Assembly (NCBI GenBank): GCA_003444615.1
Contig: DLUN01000221.1
Location: 3,612-11,997 of the forward strand
DNA length: 8,386 nucleotides
Direction: 5' to 3'
Origin: Syntrophomonas sp.
GTDB lineage: Bacteria; Bacillota; Syntrophomonadia; Syntrophomonadales; Syntrophomonadaceae
Part shown: piece after piece, positions 1-7,093 of the stretch
Position numbering within the stretch: position 1 is the stretch's first letter
How the letters are laid out: the number at the start of each line of letters is the position of its first letter
Made by a program: the position numbers and the translations under genes
Notes under the pieces: model-generated
What the model was told of the DNA's origin: nothing
Seen by the model: the letters and a program-made list of their open reading frames with translations, nothing else
Database searches by the model: none

Positions 1-1973
1 GCTGCTTCAGATACATTATACTTGGTCTGCTCCAGGGCTTGGGTTATCATGATACGCTCCATATCTTTCATGGAAAGATTAGTGATAGGCTGTGCCATAT
101 GCAACTGGGTCCCGGTGTTTACTGGTAAATCAAGATCAATGCCGGAGACAATCTCTTCCGGTAAATCTTCAGGACGAATAATATTATCTTCACAGACATT
201 GACGGCGTATAACATGGAATTCTCTAATTGCCTTACATTTCCAGGCCAATGGTAATTGAGCAAATAAATAGTGGCCAAGTCACTCAAAACAGGGGGGACA
301 ATTAGCTGATTTTGGGCAATGACCCTGATAAAGTAATTGGCTAGCTCCAGAATGTCTGAGCTGCGTTCCCGCAAGGGAGGTATATCTATTTGTAGAACCT
401 TAAGTCGGTAGTATAAATCTTGGCGAAATTGATTGGTTTCCACCTGCTCGTACAAATTTTTGTTAGTAGCGGTTATCAATCTAAAGTTAACCGGAATATA
501 GCGATTACCACCTATACGCATTAACCTTTTTTCTTCCAGTACTCGCAATAATACTGGTTGCAGCTCTAAAGGCATGTCACCAATTTCGTCCAGGAATAGG
601 GTTCCTCCATCAGCCAGTTCCAGTTTACCAGCACGTCCGCGTCGCTCTGCCCCAGTAAAGGAGCCTCCTTCATAGCCAAATAATTCGCTTTCAATCAGAT
701 TGGCAGGGATAGCCCCACAATTAACGGCAACAAAGGGACCGCTACTTCTGCTTTCATGATGTATGGCTTGGGCGAACATCTCTTTACCGGTGCCGCTTTC
801 TCCCTGAATTAAGACATTAGCATCCAAATGGGCAAACTTTCTGGCTATCTCAATCACTTTTTTGATCGGTGGTGAACTGCCTATTATCTTATCAAAGGTA
901 AATCTGGTGTTCAGGCCATCCCGGCGTGTCTCCCTATTTTTAATCCGGTTAATTCTTTTTAGAGCCACTATACAGCCTAGGTTGTTTCCGCAATAATCAT
1001 TGAGGGGTTTAGCGAAACTAACCACAACTCTCTGGTTGAGACGATCGATTTCAATTTCTGCGTCCTCAATAGGTTTGCCTGACTCCAATACTGATTTAAT
1101 AAGGGGCTGTTCACCCAAAATCTGATCTACATGAGTTCCTATTAAATCCTGAGTAATTTCTACAAACATCTGTTGGGCTACTAGATTGGCTTTAGTGATA
1201 ATACCGCTTTTGTTGATAGCCATGAGGGCACTATCTGTCTTTTGCAAAGTCAGGTTAAACAGATCATTATGCAGAGCTATTTGAAATTGGTTTTGAACAG
1301 CCCATGCCATGGACACTACCAATCCCAGCGACTGAGAACTCTGCTTGCTAAAGCTGGAAGTAACCACACATAATGAGCCAGCTAGATTATAGTTAATATC
1401 AAAAATGGGGGCTGATGAACAAGAGATCTCTTCATACTTTTCAAAATAGTGCTCTGGCCCACATATTTGCATAGGTGTACCCTGAATCAAGCTAATACAG
1501 TGAGCACAGGTACCTACGGTGGATTCATTCCAAATCGACCCTGGAACCAGGTTAAAGCGTTCGTTTTGTTTCCGCAACAGCTCATTGCCTTCGATTACCC
1601 GCAGCATAGCACCTTCTTCATCTGATAACAGGATAATAGCATCAGATAACATGGCTTCTAACTGGCAAATATAGGGATCGGCAGCCTTAAGAAGCAAATC
1701 TTTTTGATGCATTTTCTCCTGCAAGGCAAGTTTGTCCAAAACGGGACCATAATTATATATATTATAATCTAAGCCATAGTCATAGCATCTACGCCAGGAT
1801 TCGAGTACATCTGGTCTGACTATATCCACCTCCTGAAAATGCAGACGCTGCCTGACCATAGCATCCTTTTGCTGGCGGATTCTTTCCATGAGGATAAGGT
1901 CATTTTTGTCCAGGGTCTGAACATCCAGACGGTTTCTAGTCATGGGGCTAAGCAACTGTTCCACAGGCTTCAT
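1..1973 (-). CDS. Sigma-54-dependent transcriptional activator, AcoR/DhaR-like (GAF-PAS-AAA+), 3' end cut by window edge
   Basis: Enhancer-binding protein that hydrolyses ATP to open promoters held by sigma-54 RNA polymerase. The frame is open from ATG at 1973 to the left edge (657 codons). Visible parts are a GAF-type sensor at about residues 85-235, a PAS-like region at about 245-340, and an AAA+ domain at about 362-595. The AAA+ domain has Walker A GESGTGKE (391-398), the sigma-54 contact loop as GSFTGA (437-442), Walker B GGTLFLDE (456-463) and the late [10 protein letters not shown] motif. The last residues ([20 protein letters not shown]) are the first helix of a Fis-type HTH, so only a short tail is missing. 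The GAF segment has the AcoR-like order GPEHY then SCSSAPI and carries a CxxC (C156, C159). The start is supported by an AGGAGGAGG ribosome site at 1983-1991. It is divergent from a PucR gene that has a sigma-54 promoter, its likely target. The effector is unknown; acetoin is the ligand in AcoR but cannot be assumed here. Confidence 0.93.
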   Translation of the reverse strand, partial: MKPVEQLLSPMTRNRLDVQTLDKNDLILMERIRQQKDAMVRQRLHFQEVDIVRPDVLESWRRCYDYGLDYNIYNYGPVLDKLALQEKMHQKDLLLKAADPYICQLEAMLSDAIILLSDEEGAMLRVIEGNELLRKQNERFNLVPGSIWNESTVGTCAHCISLIQGTPMQICGPEHYFEKYEEISCSSAPIFDINYNLAGSLCVVTSSFSKQSSQSLGLVVSMAWAVQNQFQIALHNDLFNLTLQKTDSALMAINKSGIITKANLVAQQMFVEITQDLIGTHVDQILGEQPLIKSVLESGKPIEDAEIEIDRLNQRVVVSFAKPLNDYCGNNLGCIVALKRINRIKNRETRRDGLNTRFTFDKIIGSSPPIKKVIEIARKFAHLDANVLIQGESGTGKEMFAQAIHHESRSSGPFVAVNCGAIPANLIESELFGYEGGSFTGAERRGRAGKLELADGGTLFLDEIGDMPLELQPVLLRVLEEKRLMRIGGNRYIPVNFRLITATNKNLYEQVETNQFRQDLYYRLKVLQIDIPPLRERSSDILELANYFIRVIAQNQLIVPPVLSDLATIYLLNYHWPGNVRQLENSMLYAVNVCEDNIIRPEDLPEEIVSGIDLDLPVNTGTQLHMAQPITNLSMKDMERIMITQALEQTKYNVSEA

Positions 1974-2080
1974 CACCAATACCCTCCTCCTCTCAGAGAT
2001 GGTGCAACCTGCTTACGGATAGACAGATCACATATAATCTCATTTTAACACAAATCTGATACTTTAAGACTAGGACGGTG

Positions 2081-2097
2081 TGTATCATTTTGAGACA
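2081..2097. promoter_or_regulatory. Probable upstream activating sequence (17-bp imperfect palindrome)
   Basis: TGTATCA and TGAGACA face each other across a 3-bp TTT spacer, with 6 of 7 arm positions symmetric. The centre (2089) is about 101 bp upstream of the start site predicted for the sigma-54 promoter at 2164-2179. That is the usual distance for a dimeric enhancer-binding protein site. It is also about 116 bp from the start codon of the divergent activator, so the activator could act on both genes. Binding by the neighbouring activator is inferred from position only. Confidence 0.5.
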
Positions 2098-2111
2098 ATA
2101 GTATAGCCGTA

Positions 2112-2145
2112 CATAACCCTTCAATATTATTGTTCCTGGGTTATG
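2112..2145. repeat. Inverted repeat CATAACCC / GGGTTATG with a nested AT palindrome
   Basis: Perfect 8-bp arms lie at 2112-2119 and 2138-2145, separated by 18 bp. The spacer holds a second near-perfect palindrome, CAATA-T-TATTG, at 2122-2132, almost on the same centre. The element sits between the putative activator site and the sigma-54 promoter, centred about 61 bp upstream of the predicted start. It could be an operator (for the activator, or for the PucR protein regulating itself) or a bendable spacer that helps DNA looping. The symmetry is directly seen; the function is inferred. Confidence 0.5.
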
Positions 2146-2163
2146 AGTTAGAGTCTTACCAGG

Positions 2164-2179
2164 TGGTATGATTTTTGCT
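2164..2179 (+). promoter_or_regulatory. Sigma-54 (-24/-12) promoter of the PucR-family gene
   Basis: TGGTATG, four bases (ATTT), then TTGCT matches the sigma-54 consensus TGGCACG-N4-TTGCW at all but two positions. The invariant GG (2165-2166) and GC (2177-2178) are exactly 10 bp apart. The start site should fall near 2190, giving a leader of about 30 nt before the coding start. The presence of a divergent sigma-54 activator gene next door makes the call stronger. Confidence 0.82.
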
Positions 2180-2216
2180 GTAAATATAGTATCACTGTAG
2201 GAAGAGGTGAGGCAGG

Positions 2217-3395
2217 TTGTCTATGATAGCACCTAACAAAGTGTATCACTTGGTTGACGGAGTGCTTGACGAGGGGTTAGGTTTTGTATCCCAGTATGTA
2301 GAGAACATGCTTAAGCTTCCAGTAATAATTGCTGATCATAACGGACGTATACAATATCCCAATATGAACAACTCTGATGAGGTAGATAGTCTATTTGTAT
2401 CTATTCCCGCCAATATTTCCGGAAGAGACTATTATTATCAGCAAGATAACAAGTATCTCTATTATAGAGTCCGTTACAATAGCTCCAGTGCTTTTATAAT
2501 TGCTAAGAATGTGCCAGTAGAACAGATATCCCAGGCTCTTTCCATCCTGATGGAGACTAAACTGGCCATTAAGTGTTATTTCTGCAAAATACATAAAGAT
2601 AGTGACCGGTTTGAACAAGAGCTGGCTGAATATCTTTTCAGCAATAGCAATGCTAGTATTCGTGATATTGCTACCCTAAGCGAAAATCGGCTGGAGATGG
2701 ATAGGTCTTATGTTGTGACCCTAGTGGAGGTCGAGCGGTCATCTGATGACCCTGATATACAGGTGATTAGCTCTTATCTTTACGAGTATCTCAAAAAGAA
2801 TAAACTTGAAGCAGTGCCTATCTCCAGAGCCAATTATATAACATTACTCATACCCGTGTGTGCCGATAGAGATAGACTTGACGAGGTATTAAACTGGCCT
2901 GCCATGATAGGCTATAAAGAAGAATTGGAGAAAAGGTTTGACTTGTCTTTGTCTCAGGGTATTGGACGGGTATATCCTCTGGCTGAGCTGCAAAAAAGCT
3001 TCTACGAAGCCCGGGTTGCTTTAACCCTGCCTAGGTTGCTGGGGAAGAGCCATTTTGTACAGAAGTTCTCCGAACTGGGTCTTTATTATCCAATATTTTG
3101 CCAGAGCCTTAGGGATATGAAAGACTTTTGTCTGCAAATCCTGGGGAAACTCATTGAACATGATGACAAAACCGACGGAGAACTGCTGCCTACCTTGCGT
3201 AAATTACTAGATTCCAACGTTAATATGAAGAGTACGGCTGACAGCCTATTTATACATGTTAATACCCTTTACTATCGTGTCAGCAAAATAGAAGAATTGC
3301 TGGATATTGATTTTTCTGATATGAGCAGCCGGGTAAACCTGTTTATCGCTATTAAGGTCTGGGATACCTTAAAAGCCATTGACCTAATTGTCTAA
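2217..3395 (+). CDS. PucR-family transcriptional regulator (CdaR-like, C-terminal HTH)
   Basis: DNA-binding regulator of 392 residues. The C-terminal PucR-type helix-turn-helix is at about 323-383 (LLPTLRKLLD, then FIHVNTLYYRVSKIEELL). It is preceded by a degenerate GGDEF-like middle domain at about 160-275, recognised by LSQGIGRVYPLAELQKSFYE. The N-terminal 110 residues look like a small sensor domain (IIADHNGRIQYP; tyrosine-rich YYYQQDNKYLYY), and their ligand is not recognisable. A C120-x-x-C123 with H126 lies at the junction. The start is either TTG 2217, 6 nt after GAGGTGA (2204-2210), or ATG 2223; they differ by two residues and TTG has the better spacing. The gene is alone between a sigma-54 promoter and a strong terminator, so it is probably a second-tier regulator under the divergent activator. 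PucR relatives control purine, sugar-diacid or amino-acid catabolism, but nothing here identifies its targets. Confidence 0.88.
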   Translation: MSMIAPNKVYHLVDGVLDEGLGFVSQYVENMLKLPVIIADHNGRIQYPNMNNSDEVDSLFVSIPANISGRDYYYQQDNKYLYYRVRYNSSSAFIIAKNVPVEQISQALSILMETKLAIKCYFCKIHKDSDRFEQELAEYLFSNSNASIRDIATLSENRLEMDRSYVVTLVEVERSSDDPDIQVISSYLYEYLKKNKLEAVPISRANYITLLIPVCADRDRLDEVLNWPAMIGYKEELEKRFDLSLSQGIGRVYPLAELQKSFYEARVALTLPRLLGKSHFVQKFSELGLYYPIFCQSLRDMKDFCLQILGKLIEHDDKTDGELLPTLRKLLDSNVNMKSTADSLFIHVNTLYYRVSKIEELLDIDFSDMSSRVNLFIAIKVWDTLKAIDLIV

Positions 3396-3491
3396 AGATA
3401 CAAGCCCTACCTGAATTAGACAGTGCCTGCCTCCCTTGCCAGGACTTGGCGTGCATGGAGAGTGCCGTTGTGCTTCCCTTAATTTAACGAT

Positions 3492-3547
3492 TCCCCTTGG
3501 ATGTATTCACCTGACCAACAAGATTTGGAATACACCAAGGGGATTTT
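3492..3547 (+). terminator. Rho-independent terminator after the PucR-family gene
   Basis: The arm at 3492-3508 pairs with 3528-3543 through 16 base pairs, interrupted by one bulged A at 3501. The loop is 19 nt (3509-3527), and TTTT (3544-3547) follows the stem. It lies about 100 bp after the PucR stop codon and 28 bp before the marR promoter, insulating the two units. The loop is longer than in a typical intrinsic terminator. Confidence 0.75.
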
Positions 3548-3570
3548 ATTGGGAAAAACTAAATCTGCTC

Positions 3571-3599
3571 TTGACGAATAATTTATTATTTACTAAAGT
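3571..3599 (+). promoter_or_regulatory. Sigma-A promoter of the marR-MATE operon
   Basis: The -35 box TTGACG (3571-3576), a 17-bp AT-rich spacer and the -10 box TAAAGT (3594-3599) give 5 of 6 and 4 of 6 matches to consensus at ideal spacing. The start would be near 3606, inside the adjacent palindrome. Confidence 0.72.
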
Positions 3600-3617
3600 A
3601 AGTTAGAATTCTAACTT
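3600..3617. promoter_or_regulatory. MarR operator: perfect 18-bp palindrome over the transcription start
   Basis: The sequence AAGTTAGAATTCTAACTT is identical to its reverse complement over all 18 bases. It begins right after the -10 box and covers the predicted start, so a bound dimer would block polymerase. The next gene encodes a MarR protein, which implies autorepression of the operon. GTTAG and its inverse CTAAC form the arms. As I recall, GTTAG is also the signature element of MepR operators in Staphylococcus aureus. Confidence 0.78.
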
Positions 3618-3645
3618 TAATGCCAATTGATCCTTGAGGTGTATT

Positions 3646-4092
3646 ATGGAACGCGAACAAGCATTGGAATTTCATGTGCTCTTATTTACTTTTATGGGCA
3701 AATTTTATGAAAAGTTTTTTGTAAACTACCGGCAGCATTTAGACTCAGCCATACCCCTTAAGAAAAACCAGACCAAAATAATCAGTATACTCTATCATCG
3801 TGATGGCCTAACCTCCACCGAACTGGCCAGAATGCTGAACATTGAAAAGGGCGGCTTGACTACCATTATTAATCAGTTGGAACAGCTGGGTCTGGTCATG
3901 CGAACTCCTGATCCCCATGACCGCCGCAAACAGAAGCTTAGCTTGAGCCAGCAAGGCCGAGAAGTAATGGAGCAGGTGATGGAGCGTTACACCGACAGCA
4001 TTAAACAGCAGTTTGAGCAAGTAGATCAGCAGGAATTGAATACATTTATGCACAGCTTAAGAAATGTAGTGAATTTTATGGATGGTAATTAG
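3646..4092 (+). CDS. MarR-family transcriptional repressor (MepR-like)
   Basis: Winged helix-turn-helix dimer of 148 residues, the normal length for the family. Such proteins usually leave their operator when a lipophilic compound binds. The core at about 40-105 shows the recognition region (LTSTELARMLNIEKGGLTTIINQLEQLGLV) and the beta-wing with the family hallmark DPHDRRKQKLSLSQQG at 89-104. Helical segments at both ends fit the dimerisation domain. ATG 3646 is chosen because GAGGTG (3636-3641) sits just upstream; an in-frame TTG at 3634 would place the ribosome site inside the gene. The gene is preceded by its own promoter and a perfect operator palindrome and is followed 13 bp later by a MATE exporter, matching the repressor-pump layout of mepR-mepA. 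Inducers are unknown. Confidence 0.9.
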   Translation: MEREQALEFHVLLFTFMGKFYEKFFVNYRQHLDSAIPLKKNQTKIISILYHRDGLTSTELARMLNIEKGGLTTIINQLEQLGLVMRTPDPHDRRKQKLSLSQQGREVMEQVMERYTDSIKQQFEQVDQQELNTFMHSLRNVVNFMDGN

Positions 4093-4105
4093 TTAGGAGA
4101 CCCCC

Positions 4106-5509
4106 ATGGATAGAACTCAAGCCATGCGTTATCAAAAAATAAATAGCCTGTTATGGAGCTTCTCCCTGCCTGCCATTGTGGGTATGGTAGTAAACTCGCT
4201 CTACAATATTGTGGATAGGATATTTTTAGGCCGGGGGATAGGCTCTTTGGCCATTGCAGCAACCACGGTAGCTTTTCCCATAATGATTATACTAATGGCT
4301 GTGTCGGTGCTTATTGGGGTCGGAGCAACTGCTTTGATTTCCATTCGCCTGGGAGAGCAAAGGCAGGAGGAAGCAGAAAAGGTAATTGGCACTGCTACCA
4401 CTATGATTATACTGCTGCCAACTATCTTTGCCTTTATCTTTTTCCTATATACTGAGCCGATCTTGATTGCCTTTGGTGCCAGCCCAGAGGTACTGCCTTA
4501 TGCCCGGGATTTTATGCAGGTCATTATGCTGGGAGCGGTCTTTGGCACCATCAGCATGGGTATGAATAATTTTATCCGTGCGGAAGGTAATCCTCGCATG
4601 GCCATGTATACCCAGCTATTAGGCGGCGCAGTAAATGTGGTCCTAAACTATGTTTTCATTTTCCAATTTGGGTGGGGGATGAGAGGATCAGCTTTTGCTA
4701 CGGTCCTGGGACAGGTAGCTGGGGCAACTTGGGTACTGAGTTACTTTTTAAGCGGGCGCAGCATTGTTAAGATCCGTTGGAAAAACCTTCGCCCCCGATT
4801 GCCAATTCTGCTGAGTATTATGGCGATTGGGTTTGCCCCATTTGCTATGCAGGTAGCCAATAGTGTACAGCATATGATCCTTAACAAAACAGTTATTTAT
4901 TACAGCGGTGATATAGCTCTGTCAGCTGTAGGAATTATGATGAGTATAGGAACCATATTATTTATGCCTATATTGGGCCTTAGCCAGGGAGCCCAGCCTA
5001 TCATTGGCTTTAATTATGGAGCCCGGCAGTTTGGTCGGGTTAAAGAGACTTTCAAGGTAGCCGTTTTTGCTGGAACAGCTATTTCTGTCCTGGGATGGCT
5101 GGTAGTTCATATTTGGCCTGCCCAGCTTATCGCCCTGTTTAATCCTAAAGATGCTGAACTTATTGCCTTAACCACCCATGCGATGATCATTTATTTTGCC
5201 ATGCTTCCGGTATTGGGCTTTCAAATCATCGGCTCAACTTATTTCCAAGCGGTGGGCAAGCCGGTACAGTCAACTATTCTCAGCTTATCCCGGCAGGTAT
5301 TGATATTCATACCCTTATTGCTCATTTTACCCCGTTTCTGGGGTATTGAAGGAGTATGGAGAACACCGCCCATCTCCGACCTATTAGCAGTTTTATTGAC
5401 CGCTACTTTCATCTTTTTCGAAATGAAAAAAATCAATGAGATGGGAAAAAGAGAGAAAGCCTGGGGAGATGAGGGAGATCTGGCCGGTGCCTGTACCGAT
5501 ACCCCTTGA
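4106..5509 (+). CDS. MATE-family multidrug efflux transporter (MepA/NorM-like)
   Basis: Inner-membrane exporter of 467 residues that would use a sodium or proton gradient to expel cationic drugs or other small molecules. About 12 membrane segments can be seen in two MatE halves (roughly 15-215 and 235-440), separated by a basic cytoplasmic loop near 217-232 (SGRSIVKIRWKNLRPR). Family features include SLYNIVDRIFLGRGIG in the first helix pair, NNFIRAEGNPRMAM at 154-167 and GLSQGAQPIIGFNYGAR at 291-307. AGGAG at 4095-4099 lies 6 nt from the ATG. The gene is cotranscribed with the upstream MarR gene, so expression should rise when that repressor is relieved. The hydrophilic tail after residue 445 is unremarkable. 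Substrate cannot be deduced; DinF-like relatives are an alternative label within the same superfamily. Confidence 0.92.
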   Translation: MDRTQAMRYQKINSLLWSFSLPAIVGMVVNSLYNIVDRIFLGRGIGSLAIAATTVAFPIMIILMAVSVLIGVGATALISIRLGEQRQEEAEKVIGTATTMIILLPTIFAFIFFLYTEPILIAFGASPEVLPYARDFMQVIMLGAVFGTISMGMNNFIRAEGNPRMAMYTQLLGGAVNVVLNYVFIFQFGWGMRGSAFATVLGQVAGATWVLSYFLSGRSIVKIRWKNLRPRLPILLSIMAIGFAPFAMQVANSVQHMILNKTVIYYSGDIALSAVGIMMSIGTILFMPILGLSQGAQPIIGFNYGARQFGRVKETFKVAVFAGTAISVLGWLVVHIWPAQLIALFNPKDAELIALTTHAMIIYFAMLPVLGFQIIGSTYFQAVGKPVQSTILSLSRQVLIFIPLLLILPRFWGIEGVWRTPPISDLLAVLLTATFIFFEMKKINEMGKREKAWGDEGDLAGACTDTP

Positions 5510-5638
5510 TATACTCTGCAGGAGTGTTAGCCGGCTCGCTCCAAAACTCTTCGCCCTATTCTCATAACTAATAATCAACCGGCCAATGTTAATAATATAC
5601 TATGGAAAGATTATTTCAATTCAATAACAGGAGGACCA

Positions 5639-7051
5639 ATGGAATATAACCGGGTAACTGCACCTGTTATCGCTGAATTAAAAAGTATCGTCGGCTCTCA
5701 AAATGTGCTCGATGATCCCGAGCAGATGCTGAGCTATTCCCATGACGAAGCTACTGGAGCCAAATGGAGGCACCTGCCTGAAGTTGTGGTAAAACCGCAG
5801 AACACCCAGCAGATTTCTGCTATTCTGAAGTTAGCCAACCAAGAGAGAATTCCCGTTACTCCCCGGGGAGCTGGTAGTGGACTAGCCGCCGGAGCGGTCC
5901 CCTTTTTAGGCGGTATCCTTCTGACCTTGGAAAAAATGAACAGAATAATAGAACTGGACCGGGACAATATGTTTATGGTGGTGGAACCCGGTGTAACTAC
6001 TGCCGAAGTGCAGCAGTGTGCCAGGGAAGCGGGCTTGTTTTATGCCGGTGATCCCTGTAGTGCGGATAGTTCTTTTATAGGGGGAAATGTAGCCACCAAT
6101 GCCGGCGGCAATAAAGCTATACGCTATGGAGTTACCGGCCAGCACGTATTTGGGTTGGAAGTGGTATTGGCAGACGGGCAAGTTGCCGTACTGGGTGGAA
6201 AAACCATCAAAGAAGTATCTGGGTATAATCTAATTCAGCTTATGATTGGTTCGGAAGGCACCCTCGGGGTGATCACCAAGATATATTTAAAATTGCAGCC
6301 TCGTCCCCAATTCAACGGGGTTATTATGGCACCTTTTGCTAGCATACCGGCAGCTATCCAGCTGGTACCGGAGATGATCACCAAAAGCGGCATTATTCCT
6401 ACTTCCATAGAATTTATGGATAACCTATGCATTAAAGCTGCGGAACAGTTCCTCAATAAACAATTGATGTTCAATCATGCGGCTGCCTACATAATTATTG
6501 AACTGGATGGCAACAGTGAAGGGCAGTTGCTGGCGGAAATGGAAATGCTGGCCGAACAGTGTTATCGAAATAATGCGCTGGATGTGCTGGTGGGTGACAA
6601 TGCAGCTACCCAGGAGAGAATATGGAAGCCCCGGCGAGTACTGGCCGAAGCTCTGCGAGTTATCAGCCCGGTTTATTCTATGGAGGATATAGTAGTTCCC
6701 ATAAAAGAGATCCCCGCGGTGGTACTGGCTATTAACAGCTTATCGGAAAAATACGGTATTAGAATTGCTAACTTTGGCCACGCAGGGGATGGCAATATTC
6801 ATGCTACTCTGTTAAAAGATCAGCTGGGTCATCAGGAATGGGATGAAAGGAAAGACCAGCTGTTGGATGAACTGTATGCTGAAGTTTACCGGCGGGGAGG
6901 AAAAATATCCGGTGAGCACGGCATAGGTGCCAAACGTAAGGAGGCCTTAACTCAGTACATCGATCCCGTAGCCCTGCAAACCATGAAGACCATTAAAAGA
7001 GCCCTTGATCCTAATGGCATTCTCAACCCGGGCAAGATATTCAATCTTTAA
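5639..7051 (+). CDS. FAD-linked 2-hydroxyacid dehydrogenase, GlcD/LctD family (lactate or glycolate type)
   Basis: Flavoprotein of 470 residues expected to oxidise a 2-hydroxyacid such as D-lactate or glycolate to the 2-oxoacid. The N-terminal FAD-binding domain (about 45-222) shows PRGAGSG (75-81), GGNVATNAGGNKA (148-160) and GSEGTLG (204-210). The C-terminal FAD-oxidase domain (about 225-468) holds the family signatures NFGHAGDGNIH (378-388) and GEHGIG (425-430). AGGAGG at 5629-5634 precedes the ATG. It follows the MATE gene by 129 bp. That gap has a TATACT at 5596-5601 that could be a -10 box but no good -35, so its promoter is unsettled. No Fe-S subunit (GlcF) or electron-transfer flavoprotein genes are in the window, although LctD-type enzymes of anaerobes work with EtfAB. 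Exact substrate and electron acceptor are open. Confidence 0.9.
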   Translation: MEYNRVTAPVIAELKSIVGSQNVLDDPEQMLSYSHDEATGAKWRHLPEVVVKPQNTQQISAILKLANQERIPVTPRGAGSGLAAGAVPFLGGILLTLEKMNRIIELDRDNMFMVVEPGVTTAEVQQCAREAGLFYAGDPCSADSSFIGGNVATNAGGNKAIRYGVTGQHVFGLEVVLADGQVAVLGGKTIKEVSGYNLIQLMIGSEGTLGVITKIYLKLQPRPQFNGVIMAPFASIPAAIQLVPEMITKSGIIPTSIEFMDNLCIKAAEQFLNKQLMFNHAAAYIIIELDGNSEGQLLAEMEMLAEQCYRNNALDVLVGDNAATQERIWKPRRVLAEALRVISPVYSMEDIVVPIKEIPAVVLAINSLSEKYGIRIANFGHAGDGNIHATLLKDQLGHQEWDERKDQLLDELYAEVYRRGGKISGEHGIGAKRKEALTQYIDPVALQTMKTIKRALDPNGILNPGKIFNL

Positions 7052-7064
7052 GCAGCATTATGAC

Positions 7065-7087
7065 AGAGGGCCTTATGCCCACTTGTT
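7065..7087 (+). terminator. Possible weak terminator between convergent genes
   Basis: AGAGGGC (7065-7071) can pair with GCCCACT (7077-7083) around a 5-nt loop, with one A-A mismatch, followed by TGTTT. It lies in the 42-bp gap between the stop of the dehydrogenase and the convergent stop of the ABC ATPase. The stem is short and the T-run is poor, so this is tentative. Confidence 0.25.
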
Positions 7088-7093
7088 TCACCT

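Noticed and set aside
22..255. Short plus-strand open frame near the left edge
   Set aside because: It is antisense to the end of the AAA+ domain and the beginning of the HTH of the activator, which is clearly the real gene.
1839..2048. Short plus-strand open frame at the start of the sigma-54 activator
   Set aside because: It is antisense to the activator's N-terminus and its ribosome site, with no family resemblance.
3446..3472. TGGC...TGC pattern after the PucR gene as another sigma-54 promoter
   Set aside because: The GG and GC elements are not 10 bp apart in any register, and a strong terminator lies before the next gene.
3634..3645. TTG at 3634 as start of the MarR gene
   Set aside because: This start would put the GAGGTG ribosome site inside the coding sequence; ATG 3646 has the site at proper spacing and gives the usual family length.
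5509..5526. Small hairpin (ACTC-TGCAG-GAGT) just after the MATE stop
   Set aside because: The stem is only about six pairs with a wobble and no T-run follows, so there is no basis to call a terminator.
5573..5601. Sigma-A promoter for the dehydrogenase gene
   Set aside because: TATACT at 5596-5601 is a fair -10 box, but the sequence 16-18 bp upstream (around AATCAA) does not resemble TTGACA, so it is not listed as a feature.
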